Positions 32,910-44,898 of a stretch of 64,000 bases of DNA are shown here, piece by piece (position 1 is the stretch's first letter; the number at the start of each line of letters is the position of its first letter). Made by a program: the position numbers and the translations under genes. The DNA lies in assembly GCA_030035585.1 (NCBI GenBank), contig CM057472.1:95353601-95417600 (forward strand), read 5' to 3'. The notes under the pieces are model-generated. The model worked only from the letters and a program-made list of their open reading frames with translations, was not told the origin of the DNA and ran no database searches. Origin of the DNA: Dugong dugon. Taxonomy: Eukaryota; Chordata; Mammalia; Sirenia; Dugongidae.

Positions 32910-35224
32910 AAGGGAGAGAAGAGGGATAGTCGTAAGGGAACATTTTCTTCCTGACATGAAGATTTAATAAATTTATTTAACAGCAGTTCTAGATAGTGTT
33001 TTTACATTTCATTTTATCATAAATTTTGCTGCAGTATGTGGTTTATCTCTGGACTCTTTGACAGATCATTATAAGTGGAAAATTCTCCCACCCTCTCTAA
33101 TGGGTATTTGTAGTACAGTTTTCTTTAATGCACTCTGGTTCTAACACCATTGGCATTGTTTCCTGCTATTTGGAAAGTTCTTTGGTCATAAGGGTTGCTT
33201 ATTATTTGCTTACCTCCCTAGAAACTGTGCACTTAAACCATAAAAGCCCTCTCTTTTAAACAGAGGCCCACATTACTACCTTTGCCAAAGGCTAGGAAGG
33301 ATTTATCATGGTGCTACATCATGCATTTGAATGTGAACTGACATAGATACATAATATGGTTTAGATGAAGTAGTTGATGTTGTCTAAATGATAACTCTTG
33401 ACCTGGGAAACTCTGAAGTAATGAAAAGGGGATAAATTTGCATTATTTGTGCCATAAGCAATATTTATAATGTAAGAGGGCTTTAAAGATTAATACATTC
33501 CCAAAGCAGCACATGAAAGGAGACAGGAAAAGTTACTCAATGATCATCCAAATGCTCTATTTACTTGCAATGTTTTCATCTGAAAGATTTTCTCAGGATT
33601 TTTTTTTTTTTACTTTCATTAATTTAATATACAAAGAAGACATTGATATCTTGCTAATTTCAAAATATTTTTTGCAATTTTAACTCTTTTAATCAAGAAA
33701 TGGAGGCACAAGATTGCTTGAAGAAATAGTTGATTGATTTCCTCTCATTAGTTAAGTGGCCTACAGTACTGCTTAAGTTCTTAAATCATTAGCTCCTTAT
33801 TTTGGGAATAAAATAGCTTGAAGAAATTTTCCACAAAATATTTATGTTATTGCTTTCTCTAATTATCAATTACTAGAAGGGGAAATTGAGTCTTATAACC
33901 CCTTAACAAAAATATATATCTATGTTAGAGTATTACAGTTTCAGATTGACAGTATGCTCAGAAATAATCCTTAGAATAATTCCTTCAGAATTACTTATCA
34001 TCTTTTACTTTCTGTCTAAAAATATAGAAAGTTTTCAAAATGGCTTCCTACACCTTACTTATTTTTCCCATTGTAAAAACTAATACGGGTGTGAGGGGAG
34101 AATTTTAAAGTGAGTGTTCAAGAGAAACTTAAGGATTAAGTCAACTTTGATATCTACATATATTGTGATTATAATTCCTTTGGCAAATGATGCTGTGATA
34201 GTATAGTTATGTCTCCACAATTCCAAAACAACTAATTGAAAAGTGAGGTATTCTGTCCATCAAGCATCCCATTTTCTTCTTTATGCCAAATTGCTTTCAC
34301 TAAAGATATGGAATTTAATGTTTATTCTGGAAATGATGACAGAGGTTGAGCACATTCTCTATAACCCAGCACAATGTCATCTTTGTAGGCTTACTCTTGC
34401 TTTCCTTTCCCATCACAAGTTTTCTTGCATAGTTCTCATTATCTTCTTGGCAGATTGGATCTCAATCAGAAAAAGAAGTTTAGATATTATGACTTACTTT
34501 ATAATATTCCTTGGAGGCAGAAATGAATAAATTCATTCCGCCTTATCTCATGTCTCATGGAACATGACCTAATATTACTTTCATTTTACAAATTAAGGGA
34601 ATCATTTAGGAAATATGGCCAAGATAATACAAGAAATAATCACAGGTCTAGTTCTCAGCTTTTCCTTCCACATCAAACAATAATTTTTCTATCAGTTCAG
34701 TTGCAGAATTGTGAAGAGAAATCAGAGGAAAACACTTCTGCTTTCCCATTACAGGCGTGCAGAACATGTAAAGTGATTAAGAATAATCACTTGGATCTGT
34801 TTTAGAGTTGTTAACAACACTTAAGATTTGTACGTAAACTGTAAAGGTACATGTGACAATTAACAGTCATCATGGCAAATTAAATACACCCACATTAATG
34901 GAATTGTTTTGCAAGCACGATGGTCTTGACTTTACAATTAAGACTATTTTTCCTCAAGATAGTTTCTGTTCTCATTCTAATAAATGTGATGGGAAGCATG
35001 CTTACTATCACTATGAAGAACCATTTTCAATGGAGCATTACAGACTCACTGGAAAGGTCTCTCAATCTTACTGATCTACCCTTAATAGGCAAATTCGCCC
35101 TCTCTATGCTTTGGTTTGCTCCACCTGACGGTATGTGCTGTACTAATATTCCAGGCTACGGAGTCAGGCAGGGCTCCATTCCAGTTCTAAAGCTTCATTT
35201 TCCAGCTGTGTCATATTGGGTAGG
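32910..35224. other. Unassigned AT-rich stretch, 2.3 kb
   Basis: No exon, RNA gene or confident repeat. T run at 33600-33612. Open frames up to 106 codons (34920-35240) overlap another frame and show no domain or codon evidence. Confidence 0.5.
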
Positions 35225-35239
35225 CTACTATTGTCCTTA

Positions 35240-35447
35240 ATAAGTCCCTGGGTGGCACAAAGAATTAAGCGCTTAACTATTATCCAAAAGGTTGATGGTT
35301 CGAACCCACCCAGAAGCGTCTTGGAATACAAGCCTGCCAATCTGCTTCCAAAAGGTCACAGCCTGGAAAACCCTATGAAGCAGTTCTACTCTGCACACAC
35401 AGGTTCACTATCAGTCAGAACTGACTTGATGGCAACTAACAACAACA
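35240..35447 (+). mobile_element. AfroSINE, long variant
   Basis: Head aagtccctgggtggcacaaa, B-box ggttgatggttcgaaccc, middle block (tctgcttccaaaaggtcac), tail cagtcagaactgacttgatg and cactaac-type end. Flanks ctactattgtcctta (35225-35239) and ctactgtcctta (from 35449) are a slightly decayed target-site duplication. Confidence 0.92.
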
Positions 35448-35496
35448 GCTACTGTCCTTAAGCACAAGTGCCTTTGTCTTTAAAACAAGAATACCA

Positions 35497-35900
35497 GTGG
35501 GTTGAATGATGTCTCCCAAAAATTCATGTCCACCCAGAATTTCAGAATGTGACATTATCTGGAAATAGAGCATTTGCAATTTATTTAAGGATGTTGAGAT
35601 AAAAATCATCCTGGATTTTGGGTAGTCCCTAAGTCCAAGGACAGATACAGAGAAGACCACATGAAGATGGAGGCAGGATTGGAGTTACGCTTCCATGAGC
35701 CAGGGAAAGCCAGGAGCCACCAGAAGATGAAAGACGCAAGGAAGGATTCTCCCCTAAAGCCTTCAAAGAGAACATGGTCCTGCTGATACCTTGATTTTGG
35801 ACTTCGGGCTTCCAGGGCACGTGAGAGGATGAATTTCTGTTGTTTTAAGCCACCCAGTCGGTGATAATCTGTTACAACAGCCCAAGGAAAAGAATATACA
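35497..35900 (+). mobile_element. MLT1A-like MaLR solo LTR
   Basis: Begins in tgggttgaatgatgtctccc, passes gaagatggaggcaggattgg, ctaaagccttcaaagagaac and tgataccttgattttggact, and ends ttttaagccacccagtcggt ...gttacaacagcc. The order matches MLT1. No internal retroviral sequence. Small open frames on - in it are not genes. Confidence 0.85.
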
Positions 35901-36139
35901 TTGTTCTTACGTTATAAAATTGTTTTTAGGATAACATAAAATCATTCGCATCAAAATCCCTGGTACATAGTAAGTGGTCAAAATGCTTACTGTTATATCA
36001 TTTTCTCAGTGTCTCTCTATGTCTTAAAAGCAAGTATAGAGGAAGTTATACAGCAAGGTGAGAAATGCATCAAAATAGTGCTCCTGGTAAGTCTCTTCTC
36101 CCTTCCTTGGGACATGAGATTTCTTTCTTCTCAGAATAA

Positions 36140-36335
36140 TCATGACCATTATTTGTTCATTCATTTAACATTGTCTTCTGTTCCTTGTCACCCTAAACAT
36201 ATATATGTCCTGTTGCCCCAACTCGGCAATAAGCATCTTGAAGGAAGATGTCTAGACTTTTGAATTCTATATCAGTACTGCAACATATATTTTGAACCCA
36301 TTAGAAGCTCAGAAAGTATTTCTTTGAAAGACTAT
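36140..36335 (+). mobile_element. Probable L2 3'-end relic
   Basis: Shows the L2-like order: ...ggcaataagcatcttgaagg (like aagctccatgagggcagg), a degraded middle, then cagaaagtatttctttgaaa. Highly diverged. Confidence 0.4.
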
Positions 36336-36364
36336 GCCATATACATAAAGTCAGCTGACCTGAT

Positions 36365-36545
36365 TTCCAGTCATGGTTCTTGCTCTTAGTAAGCTACTCT
36401 TTCTTAAGCTAGTCACTTAATCATGAGCTGTATTGTCCTCATTTGTAAAATGGTGGTAATATTACCTCTCTACCATAGAATTATGTGAATCATACTAGAC
36501 AATGCAGATGAAAGTACTTTAAACTTTAATCACATGCCAAGTTGA
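36365..36545 (+). mobile_element. MIR
   Basis: Contains aagctagtcacttaatcatg, ctcatttgtaaaatggtggt, aatattacctctctaccata and attatgtgaatcatactaga, the MIR core and 3' order with moderate divergence. Confidence 0.75.
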
Positions 36546-38528
36546 GAATTTAAATCTCTAACTTGAAAATAAGAATGAGAGTAGGTTTTTATTATAAAGC
36601 CTCAATGCATAATAAAACATTTAGCTGCATTTATGTACTTGAAATGACAATTTCATTTTGAAAATACATTTGGAATACAGTAATTTACTGATGGATGCGA
36701 TCTGCTTATAAACAAGAGCTAATGTTAGTACTATTCCACATCTCCCATAATCTGTTGTTACATGATATGAAGACACCCGCAAACGTAAGGAAAATAAGCA
36801 TGGAAAGGTAATCGCTTGGACGAATGCCTGGTTGCCAACACCATGGATCCCCATTAAGAATGAGGAGATCAACTTGAAGAAGAATTGAAGTGGGATGAGA
36901 ATAAGTTTTGTTATTTCTTTTCAACTCCCAGATTGACCTTTCTCCTCCCTGGACTAACAGTCTTGAAATTCAACCTTCCTTCTAGGGCTTTAATATAAAC
37001 ATAGACAAGGTTTGTTTCCATTTCTTTCAGAGACTGGAGTGAGAAATGTTGAAATACCACATGAAAGGCCTTGCTTATAGGGTTTCCTGCTGAGTCTGGT
37101 GGCCAAAGTGCTGAAAATTCTCACGAGGAATCCAGGCTTCATGATATTTCCAGACAAACCCAATAGCCCCCAGGGATGGGGGTAAACTTAAGGTGAATAC
37201 CTGGAATCCCTGCATGCTCAGTTTGCCTCAAAGTTGTCTCACCCGAAGGGTATTAATGAAGACTTTTAAATATTTTTTTTTAATGATATTTTTATTTATT
37301 ACATTATTGTTTGTGACAACTGCTAAATTATGGATAGGAAAAGAATGGATATTTTTCATTTAACATTAAATGTATGGAAAGTGCTTCTCCTTTTTTTTTT
37401 TTTTTTAAATGACCTCTCCTCAACAAGAGGCCTGCGGAAAATGAAACGTTACCTGTCTTAATAGGTTTCAATCTCCTGCACTGCCTGCTCTAGTGATATT
37501 TTGGAGTCTATTAAAAGGGACTTAAAATTGCACAGCAGGAAGACACCACAAAATATTCCCTTGCAGCTCTGTTTTCTAAATTATCTTAAGGAAAAATTAG
37601 GAACAAATGTGGTATTTATTAGTTTCTTTTTGTTGTTGTGCTATTGACGTAAAAGTTGCTGTTTCCTGCTAACAAATTGTTGGGATTACTGACATATCCA
37701 AGGAAATGACCAGAAGTGAATCAAGAGGTGAGACTGGAATAAAGCAATGGTTATTAAAATATCAAGACAGGAATAGAATTTTCCAGTTTAAAAAGTCTGA
37801 TACTACAGTGTAATAGTCATTCCAGGTATTTTGCTACCTGTTATATTTTTTTAATGATCCAGACAATTATGCCAGAATATCCTTTATTTTGTTATTTTAA
37901 TCTGTTATTAAATACTTCAAAATAATAAAAATCAATCATTACCCACTTAAAAGGATAACATAGTTTGCAAAAAGGACAATATGGAAAACATAAGCACATG
38001 ATTTCGTTCATATTCCAGTTCAGCTGGAGTGTACATATCCTTGCATGATTGTTATTTTTATTGATATCTGATGTGATACTGCACCATGCCCTATGTGTTT
38101 ACTTCACCATGTACGTCACTCCTGGTGAAAACAGGATTTTCACTTGCCATCCAGCTTTTAGATCTAATACAGTGAAATTATACGTGAAAATGGTTTTATT
38201 GATTTTTCTTTGTTTTTTTGTGTTGTAGTAAACCACAGAGATTGTATAGAACCTGATAAGTACTGATTTCAAGATAGAAACCCATTATATAAATTTCTAT
38301 TCGATCTTGTTTTTTAAAAGACCATTCTATTCCCATGATAAGTTGAGTTTACTTTACTTCAAAGCAGAGACCTGCTTAAGCTTCTCTGGCACCAAATTAA
38401 GTAGATACATATTCTGTGCAATATTGCAGTGGTTGCAGTGTTTAAACCTTATCCTTCTGTTACAATGGGCAAAAGCATGAGTGAAAAAAGGTAGAATAGT
38501 GTCACAGTCATTTACAGAATTTTTGATA
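36546..38528. other. Unassigned AT-rich stretch, 2 kb
   Basis: Nothing coding. T-rich runs at 37275-37285 and 37392-37408. Open frames on - at 36621-36924 overlap in two frames and have no support. Confidence 0.5.
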
Positions 38529-38587
38529 GAGAGATGATGTTGGGTGCCAACAAGTCGGTTCTGACTCATAGCGACTCTATGTACAAC
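38529..38587 (-). mobile_element. RTE 3' terminus, about 60 bp
   Basis: gatgttgggtgccaacaagt and ggttctgactcatagcgact followed by ctatgtacaacag identify the RTE, not the AfroSINE, terminus. Immediately followed by a GATA/GGTA microsatellite. Confidence 0.75.
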
Positions 38588-38672
38588 AGATAGATAATAG
38601 TTATAGATAGCTGGATAGGTAGGTAGGTGGGTAGGTAGATAGACAGACAGACAGATAGGTAAGTAAGGTCTT
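38585..38672. repeat. (GATA/GGTA/GACA)n tetranucleotide repeat
   Basis: Mixed agat, aggt and agac units over about 85 bp. Confidence 0.9.
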
Positions 38673-38958
38673 CACAATGAGATCAACATTTCTTTTTGTT
38701 TTATCCTTTCTTCACAGCTCTTCCCAGCATTTCTTCCACGTGGTTGATAACTGAGTGAGCAGTATTAGCAACCAGATATACAAGACAAGTGGAAGTAGTT
38801 TGTTGAAGGAGCTGGTGCAGGCAGAAAGCAAATTTATTTTTTCTTCTGACTGCATTTTTAACCCTATCCTCTTCATGCATTCTTCAATTCCATTCTCACC
38901 CCTTTGGATGAAATATTAGTTTTCATAGCTTTCTCTATTTATTTAATTTAAGGAACAG

Positions 38959-39163
38959 CTAGGAGTCCCTGGGTGGTGCAGACAGTTAAGCACTCAGCTG
39001 CTAACTGAAAGGTTGGCAGTTCGAGTCTACCTAGAGGTGCCCCAGAAGAAAGGTGTAGTGATCTACCTCTGAAAAATCAGCCACTGAAAACCCTGTGGAG
39101 CCCAGTACTTCTCTGACACGTGAAATCTCCATGAGTCGGAATCAACTCAAGGGCAATGGGTTA
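38959..39163 (+). mobile_element. AfroSINE, long variant
   Basis: Head ggagtccctgggtggtgcag, B-box ggttggcagttcgagtcta, middle block, body and tail cgtcgg-type gagtcggaatcaactcaagg. Flanks aaggaacagcta and aaggtgtagcta look like an eroded duplication. Confidence 0.9.
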
Positions 39164-39794
39164 AGGTGTAGCTAAGGTTTCCAACAAGTCAAGTTTCCCA
39201 GGTCTAGGGGGTTTCCAGAGATGGGGGGCTTTTTGCACTACAACCAGGAAAGCCTAGAGAAAACTGGGATGGTTGATCACCTGAATTATACAGTCTAGAA
39301 ATCATGTGATTGCAACCCTCCTCAGGCCTACCTTAGCCTTAGAATTCTACAGTGCAGAAGACTTACCTTTATATTTTCACTATGTCTCACCTTACTATTC
39401 TACTCCTCCTTCCCCACTCACAAAACTGCATCTGGCTGCTCCAGGCTTGATGTAGAAAGGACAGAAAGGGCTCTCTAGACTGGTAGAGGTGAAATCTACC
39501 CCAGTAAGTTCTGAGAAAACCCTGCCTTTTCTTACACCCTTCAAAGCAGTTTCACCAGATGCAAGGGAAAGATGTCTTTCATACTTTCTTCCTGATAGTT
39601 CCCCACAGTATATTAGGGGATTTGGGAAGAAATGACTTAAGCAAATGAGCTCTGTACTAGCCACAAGCTTTATCTGCCCTCATGTACGTAGTCTCTAAGA
39701 CCTCAAAAATAGAGGAAGACACATTTAGATGTAGCCTTGAAACCATTTTGAATTATTCTTTTGTCATGGCTTACTTAACAAGTAGATTCCAAAT
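39164..39794. other. Unassigned sequence
   Basis: No gene or repeat recognised. Confidence 0.45.
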
Positions 39795-40010
39795 GCTACA
39801 TCTTTCTCTTATGTATTCTTGATGCTAGACCCTCATCAGCTTTGCAAACATTTTTCTCCCATTCTGTAGGTTGGATTTTCACTTTCTTGATAATGTTCTT
39901 TGATACACAAAAGTTTTTAATTTTTATAAGGTCCAATTTATCTATTCTTTTTGTTGTTATTAATGTTTTTGAGAACCTAATTTTTAATGTAACGTGCCAT
40001 TACATCTGCC
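39795..40010 (-). mobile_element. Ancient L1 ORF2 relic
   Basis: The + strand reads cattctgtaggttggatttt and cactttcttgataatgttct, then aagtttttaatttttataag and gtccaatttatctattcttt, the antisense of a conserved ORF2 C-terminal segment. The same segment occurs at 26600 in the full-length L1. No open frame remains. Confidence 0.7.
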
Positions 40011-41103
40011 ATATGCTGTTCATCATACCAACGAACCTTGGGTGGAGAGGACAAAAAAGGGTGGGGATACCAAAAGACAGAGATTATTGGGTGCCTTCTT
40101 GGAGGTCAGCTATCACTAACAAGTATTAACTTTTAAAGTAGATGAAATATGAAACTTCTGGTTCTCAAGTGGCAAAAGATATCACCACAACTCACATGGA
40201 GTATGAGAAAGGGTGACTGACATTTGCACACAAAATATACATTCATCATCAACGTTCTAGAGAAACAGAAGTACATAATTTTTAATTAAATATTTATTTT
40301 TGTTTTCTTGAACTCATTGCTATCAAGAGTTTATTTAAAAATAAAAAAGCATTGCCACACAATAAATAAGTACTTATAGATTGATGACATACGACAAAGG
40401 ACAAAAACACTGTAGCAACAGTATTAGGAGGATACTCTATGCTCTACACCTGGGCAACTCTCTTTGTATGTCCACACATATCTTACAGAAAACAAACCTA
40501 TAATTGTCCATGTTTACCACCGACCCATCTAATTGTGACCAAGCAAACTGGTGCATATTGCAGCTTGTGGTATGGACAATGCCATCACTGGCTGGTATAA
40601 AAGACCAGCCAGAGTGAAGAGCTGAATGCACACTCCTGTCCATCTTAAAAGACCAGAGGGCTAACTGTCCCTAGTTGCTGGTTTTTGAGAATATTGGTTA
40701 TTTTATTCACGAGTTATGCATTCTGTCCTTAAAACAGAGTTGTTAGTATTTTGCATGGTGAAATGTAGAGAAAAGAGAGATGAATTATCAATAATCATCT
40801 TTCAGACTTAATCTCATATTAAAGTGAGATGCCCGTTTAATGCATTTGATTCTCATACATTATTGAAACCATACGAAAAACTGGAAGTATAACCAAACTC
40901 ATCTTTATTTATTGTAATGTTATAATGGTAATAATAAGGCAATAATAATGCTTTTTTAAAATTTACTAAAACTCTTGAATAAATGTTAAACTGAATTGTA
41001 TCCTAGGACAATAGCAATAAACAAGAAATATTTTAGAATATTTGATGTATGGCCATTGGTTACCTTAATAATAACCTTATATTTAGGCTAAGGAGTAAAA
41101 AAG
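40011..41103. other. Unassigned stretch, 1.1 kb
   Basis: Contains a TATA-like ataaaag inside a 7-bp inverted repeat at 40590-40610 (see findings). No exon or confident repeat. Confidence 0.45.
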
Positions 41104-41148
41104 AGTGTGTGTGTGTGTGTGTGTCTGTGTGTGTGTGTGTACATATAC

Positions 41149-41190
<42 letters not shown>
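41104..41190. repeat. (TG)n(TA)n microsatellite
   Basis: TG units from 41105 to 41140, then a TA tract to about 41190. Open frames with MCVCVC and YIYIYI are products of the repeat. Confidence 0.95.
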
Positions 41191-41193
41191 TTC

Positions 41194-41377
41194 AAAAAAA
41201 CCAAACCCATTGCCGTTGAGTCCATTCCGACTCATATCAACCCTGCAGGACAGAGCAAAACTGCCCCAAAGTGTTTCCAAGAAGCAAGAAGCAACTGAGC
41301 GACTGGTGGATTCGAACCACTGATCTTTTTGGTTAAGTGCCATAGCTAGCACTTAACCACTAAGCCACCAGGGCTCC
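41194..41377 (-). mobile_element. AfroSINE, short form, inside a microsatellite
   Basis: On -, head cggagccctggtggcttagt, B-box-like ggttcgaatccacc and tail gttgatatgagtcggaatgg. It lacks the middle block. The left flank is TA repeat and the right flank TG then TA repeat, so it inserted into a (TG)n(TA)n tract or its duplication seeded one. Confidence 0.88.
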
Positions 41378-41378
41378 G

Positions 41379-41398
41379 TATGTGTGTGTGTGTGTGTG

Positions 41399-41478
<80 letters not shown>
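41379..41478. repeat. (TG)n then near-pure (TA)n microsatellite
   Basis: tgtgtg to 41398, then about 75 bp of almost uninterrupted TA. Confidence 0.95.
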
Positions 41479-41483
<5 letters not shown>

Positions 41484-41578
41484 GAGACCTGTTGCTTTCT
41501 TCATGTATGATGTCCTTGATGTCATTCAACAACTTGTCTAGTCTTCTGTCATTAGTGTTCAATGTGTCAAACTTACTC

Positions 41579-42525
41579 TTTTTTTAAATTGTACTTTAGG
41601 TGAAAGTTTACAGCTCAAGTTAATTTCTCATACAAAAATGTAGACACGTATTGTTATGTGACACTAGTTGCAATTCCTATAATGTGACAACACACTACCC
41701 CTTTCCACACCCACCTAGTCACATGTATCTGCTTGAACTAAGAAGCACACTCTTCACAAGTATTATTTTATATTTTGTAGTCCAGTCTAATCTTTGTCTG
41801 AAGAGTGGGCTTCGGGAAGGGTTTTAGTTCTGGGTTGAAAAAGCGTCCAGTGGGCATGGCTTCTAGGGTTCCTCCAGTCTCAGTCAGACCATTAAGTCTG
41901 GTCTTTTTACATGAATTTTAGTTCTGCACCACACTTTTCTCCTGCTCTGTCAGGAACTCTCTGTTGTGTTCCCTGTCAGGGCGGTCATTGGTGGTAGCTG
42001 GGCACCATCTAGTTTTTCTGTTTCAGGCTGACGGAGTCTCTGTGTTATGTGGCCCTTTTGTCTCTTGGGCTAATATTTTCCTTGTGTCTTTGGTATTCTT
42101 CATTCTTCTTTACTCCATGTGGACTGGGAGCAATTGATGCATCTTAGGGGGCCATTCACAAGCTTTTAACACCCCAGACGCCACTCACCAAAGTGGGATG
42201 CTAAACGTTTTCTTAATAAACTTTGTTATGCCAATTGATCTAGATGTCCCTCAGTACCATAGCCCCCAGACCCCAGCCCCTGCTACTCTGTCCCTTGAAG
42301 AGTTTGGTTATGTTCAGGAAACTTCTTAGCTTTTGGTTTACTCCAGTTGTGCTGATTTCCCCTGTATTGTGTATTGTCCCTCCCTTCACCTAAGATGATT
42401 TTTGTCTACTATCTAGCTAGTGAATTCATCTCTCCCTCCCTCCACACCCTCATAACCATCTAAGAATGTTTTCTTCTGTGTTTCAATCTTTTTGTGATTT
42501 CTTATAATAGTGGTCTCATACAATA
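41579..42525 (-). mobile_element. 5'-truncated L1 inserted in RTE, 947 bp
   Basis: On -, it starts at the ORF2 C-terminus (atattgtatgagaccac) and covers the 3' UTR to gtacaatttaaaaaaa. Flanks tcaaacttactc (41567-41578) and tcaaatctattctt (42526-42539) are the decayed duplication of RTE sequence (compare 9230-9245), which proves insertion into the RTE. Its 3' UTR is the single-unit type, shared with the L1 at 46850-48062. Confidence 0.88.
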
Positions 42526-43297
42526 TCAAATCTATTCTTGAGATAGTCTCTAAATTCATGTGGGATATACTCAAGGTCGTACTTTGGCTCTGGTGGACTT
42601 GTTCTAGTCTTCTTCAACTTTAACTTGAACTTGCATATGAGCAATTGATGATCTATTCCACAACTGGCCCCTGTCCTTGTTCTGACTGATGATATTGAGC
42701 TTTTCCATCGTCTTTTTCCACAGACGTAGTCAATCTGATTCCTGTGTGTCCCATCTGTCTGGTGAGGTCCACATTTATATTCCCCATGTATGTTGTTGAA
42801 AAAGGATATTTGCAATGAAGAAGTCATTAGTCTTGCAAAATTCTATCCTGTGATCTCTGGCATCGTTTCTATCACCAAGGCCATATTTTCTTCTTTGTTT
42901 CCAACTTTCTCATTCCAATCACCAGTCATTATCATTGCACCTCGACTGCATGTTCTTTCAATTTCAAAGTGCAGAAGTTGGTAAAAATCTTCAATTTCTT
43001 CTTCTTTGGCCTTAGGGGTTGGTGCGTGAATTTGAATAATAGTCATATTAACTGGTCTTCCTTGTAGGTGTATGGATATTATCCTATCACTGACAGCGTT
43101 AAACTTCAGGATAGATGTCCTTTACGACTATGAACATGGTGCCATATTTCTTCAATTTGTCTTTCCCAGCATAGTACCATATGATTGTCAGATTCAAAAT
43201 GGCCAATACAAGTCCATTTCAGCTCACTAATGCCTAGGATATCAATATTTATGCATTCTATTTCATTTTTGACGATTTCCAGTTTTCCTAGATCCAT
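42516..43297 (-). pseudogene. RTE endonuclease region, broken
   Basis: Three consecutive - frames carry the APE-like endonuclease motifs in order: DILGISELKW with its metal-binding E (43106-43297), IMTGDWNEKVG (42843-43046), and RNQIDYV followed by GIDHQLL with the catalytic DH (42516-42827). A linker ...EYIPHEFRDYLKNRFD follows. Stops and frameshifts separate them. This is the most complete RTE endonuclease in the window. In the family it nicks target DNA to prime reverse transcription. Confidence 0.82.
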
Positions 43298-43694
43298 ACC
43301 TTGTACATTCCACCTTTGATTATTGATGGATGTTTGCAGCTGTTTCTTCTCATTTTGAGTCCTGCCACATCAGCAAATGAAGTTTCTGAAAGCTGGACTC
43401 CATTCAAGTCATTAAGGTCAACTCTACTTTGAGGAGGCAGCTTTTCCTCAGTCGTCTTTTGAGTGCCTTCCAACCTGAGGGGCTCATCTTCTGGCACTGT
43501 ATCAGACAATGTTCCACTGCTAGACATAAGGTTTTCACTGGATAATTCTTTTCAAAAGTAGACCACCAGGTCATTCCTAGTCTGTCTTAGTCTGGAAGCT
43601 CATCTGAAACCTGTTTGCTATGGGTGACCCTGTTAGTATTTGAATACTGATGGCATAGCTTCCAACATCACAGCAACATGCAAGCCCCCACAGT
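43298..43694 (-). other. RTE 5' leader (inverted part)
   Basis: On - this is the leader ahead of the endonuclease, shared in segments with 11505-11692 and 62071-62330 (gactaagacagactaggaat, ggaaggcactcaaaag). A 79-codon frame (43288-43527, SSSGTLSDTVPEDEPLRLEG...) may be the real N-terminus of the RTE protein, since it runs into the region just before the endonuclease. Confidence 0.6.
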
Positions 43695-43718
43695 AAAATA
43701 AAGAGAAGATTTCAAAGG

Positions 43719-44898
43719 GTGGCTCCAGAAGACAAAGTAAAGTATTATAACGACATGTGCAAAGACCTGGAGTTAGAAAACCAAAAAGGAAGAACACGCT
43801 TGGTATTTCTCAAGCTGAAAGAACTGAAGAAAAAATACAAGCTTCTAGTTGCAATAGTGAAGGATTCTATGGGTAAAATATTAAACAGTGTAGGAAGCAT
43901 CAGAAGAAGTTGGAAGGAATACACAGAGTCACTATACGGAAAAGAATTGGTTGACGTTCAATCATTTCAGAGGTTTCCTATGATCAGGAACCGATGACAC
44001 TGACGGAAGAGGTCCAAGCTTCACTGAAGGCATTGGCAAAAAACAAGGCACCAGGAATTGATGCAATGCCAATTGAAGCATTTCAGCAAATGGAAAGCAG
44101 CACTGGAAGTGCACACTTGTCTATGTCAAGAAATTTAGAAGACAGCTACCTGGCCATCAGAATGGAAGATATCCATATTTATTCTTATTTCAAAGAAAGA
44201 TAAGCAACTGAATGCAGAAATTATCTAACAGTATCATTAATATCAGATGCAATTAAATTTTTCTGAGGACCATTCAAAAGCAGATGCAGAAGTACATCAA
44301 CAGGGAACTGCCAGAAATTCAAGTCGGATTCAGAAGCGGACATGGAACAAGGGATATCATTTCTGATATTAGATGGATCATGGCTGAAAGCAGAGAATAC
44401 CAGAAAGATGTTTGCCTGTGTTTTGTTGAGTATGCAAAGGTATAAGACTGTGTGGATCATAGCAAATTATGGATAACATTGAGAAGAATGGGAATTCCTG
44501 AACACCTAATTGTGCTCATGAGGAACCTGTACTTAGCCTAAGAGGCAGTTGTTGGAAAAGAACAAGGGAATACTGCATAGTTTAAAGTCAGGAAAGGTGT
44601 GAGTCAGGGTTGTATTATTTCACCATATTTATTCAATCTGTATGCTGAACAAATAATCAGAGAAGCTGGACTATATGAAGAAGAACAGGGCATCAGGATT
44701 GGAAGAAGACTCATTAACCATCTGTGTTACGCAGATGACACAACTTCGCTTACTGAAAGTGAAGAAGACTTGAAGCACTTACTGATGAAGAACAAAGACC
44801 ACAGCCTGCAGTATGGATTACACCTTAACATAAAGCAAACAAAAATCGTCACAACTAGATCAATGAGCAACATCATGATAAATGGGAGAAAAGATTGA
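43719..44898 (+). pseudogene. RTE reverse transcriptase, frameshifted
   Basis: Successive frames: linker (43719-43997, ELENQKGRTRLVFLKLKELK), RT fingers (43994-44203, LAKNKAPGIDAMPIEAFQQM), a shifted palm block, then 44599-44898 with SQGCIISPYLFNLYAEQII and the catalytic YADD of motif C (YADD at 44728-44739; LCYADDTTSLTESEEDLKHL). Motif A lies in the out-of-frame stretch near 44430 and has lost its usual aspartates. At least three shifts or stops make it inactive. Confidence 0.82.

Noticed and set aside
35436..35820. Minus-strand frames of 63-74 codons
   Set aside because: They fall in an MLT1 LTR that is non-coding.
41105..41562. Cysteine-rich (MCVCVC) and YIYIY peptides
   Set aside because: Products of TG and TA microsatellites.
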